Part shown: one piece after another, positions 46,574 through 47,303 of the stretch
Numbering within the stretch: the stretch's first letter is position 1
Layout of the letters: each line of letters starts with the position of its first letter
Notes under the pieces: generated by a model
The model's input: only the letters and a program-made list of their open reading frames with translations
Told to the model about the DNA's origin: nothing
Database searches by the model: none
Assembly: GCA_001275005.1 (NCBI GenBank)
Contig: JWZX01003370.1
Location: 1-47,303, forward strand
Reading direction: 5' to 3'
Length of the DNA: 47,303 bases
DNA from: Chrysochromulina tobinii
Taxonomy: Eukaryota > Haptophyta > Prymnesiales > Chrysochromulinaceae
Made by a program: the position numbers and the translations under genes

Positions 46574-47303
46574 CATGGAGCTCTGGATGCGGACGCGGTG
46601 AGCCGGCCATGCGGAAGCCCTGGCGACGCCGTACGCTCACACACACAAGTACGTTGGCTTATACCGTTCAAGAGCGGTCAACGGCATGGGTGCCCATTCG
46701 TTGATTCTTCAAGCATCACATGGAGCAGGTGTGAGACGCCAAAGGGATCCGGATGAAGACAACCGATGTGTTGGAGATGCGCCTTATGGAGGTCGCGCTT
46801 GACACAGGCGGGCGGCCCTAAGTGGCCGTTCCGTTGGCTGCGTGAATGGGGTATGGGCATGGCGGGGGCCTCTATCCACGGGGGACTAGCGCATAGCGGA
46901 ACCACCTAGCGACGTACACAGTGTCGGACGGTCTACGGGGCGGCTCTCGAGGTGGAGGTCGCTCCGCGCGTCGCGACGGGTCCTGCTCGATCGTCGATTA
47001 TAGAGATACTGTTGCTATCGTCCGAAACACTCAACCACCCAACTAATCCGCCCACGCACAGTCTCAGCTCCCTCGTGTCACACCCTCAGCTTTCGGCGCT
47101 TCCGTTCATGGGTTCTTCGCCCCCCCTTCAAGAGGCTTTCCCGTTTCCGCCACATGCCATCTCAACCGACACCGATGCTTGGCCCCAGAATGGCACATGG
47201 TGGCACCGCCCGCCAGACACCACTCACGACGCGAGCGCCTTGGAGAGCGCGCGCGGACGACCTGGGGTTGGGCGACGGATCAACACCTATACATGACTCC
47301 AGC
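46574..47303. repeat. 3' part of repeat unit, copy 3, to window end
   Basis: Collinear with 37415-38115. The AACGGC...GCCGTT segment is intact at 46680-46830 with 6-bp inverted termini. The unit is still matching copy 2 at the last base of the window, so its true length is unknown. Confidence 0.85.

Noticed and set aside
1-47303. tRNA, rRNA or snRNA genes
   Set aside because: I looked for TTCGAA-type tRNA loops and found only chance matches within coding sequence; nothing folds convincingly by eye. A tRNAscan/Infernal run would settle it.

Overview
The window is nuclear DNA of a GC-rich eukaryotic alga with a complex (secondary) plastid. A haptophyte fits best, but this is inference. The evidence is spliceosomal GT-AG introns, giant multidomain signalling proteins, a kinesin-like protein, voltage-gated channel, RRM and macro-domain genes, and one small nuclear-encoded protein whose presequence carries an ASAF-type signal/transit-peptide junction. 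There is no bacterial operon structure and I found no tRNA, rRNA or CRISPR. Many antisense frames are open only because of the base composition.

Layout. 0.3-13.4 kb is a dense, mostly divergently arranged block: a basic orphan, a PBZ-zinc-finger/PNK 3'-phosphatase, a FAM210-like membrane protein, a Musashi-like RRM protein with a CAG/glutamine tract, a secreted orphan, a family 2 processive glycosyltransferase, a YacP-like NYN nuclease fused to a membrane domain, an FSH1-like hydrolase that has lost its nucleophile, a 2-oxoglutarate oxygenase and a macro-domain protein. 14-16 kb holds a degenerate kinesin motor fused to kinesin-light-chain-type TPRs. 16.6-18.9 kb holds a polytopic membrane protein with a TIR-like 'SHRW' domain, lying between two copies of a ~450-bp repeat. 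19.8-22.1 kb is an EAG/HCN-type K+ channel and 22.6-23.1 kb a BART-domain protein. 23.75-32.8 kb is a single gene for a ~2,900-residue protein with two IQGAP-type RasGAP domains, PDZ, VPS9, UBA and zinc ribbons. Then come an SMP lipid-transfer-domain protein and a small plastid protein.

From 35 kb to the end the window is repeat-rich. Three copies of a 122-residue Cys-rich protein sit inside a >1-kb duplicated unit, accompanied by an inverted ~150-bp segment, a MITE-like insertion and another dispersed repeat pair. Between them lie a Cys-rich orphan, a SYGW-domain/LRR protein and a SYSW-domain/TPR protein. The three S-x-x-W (TIR-like) proteins have different partner domains (membrane, LRR, TPR), reminiscent of innate-immune receptor layouts.

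The most unusual signals are: two introns of the giant gene whose first bases are copies of the following exon (intron birth by tandem duplication), with a related 10-11 bp minisatellite in three introns; the pseudokinesin-KLC fusion; the double-RasGAP/VPS9 protein; the S-x-x-W receptor-like set; and the rapidly diverging Cys-rich triplet.
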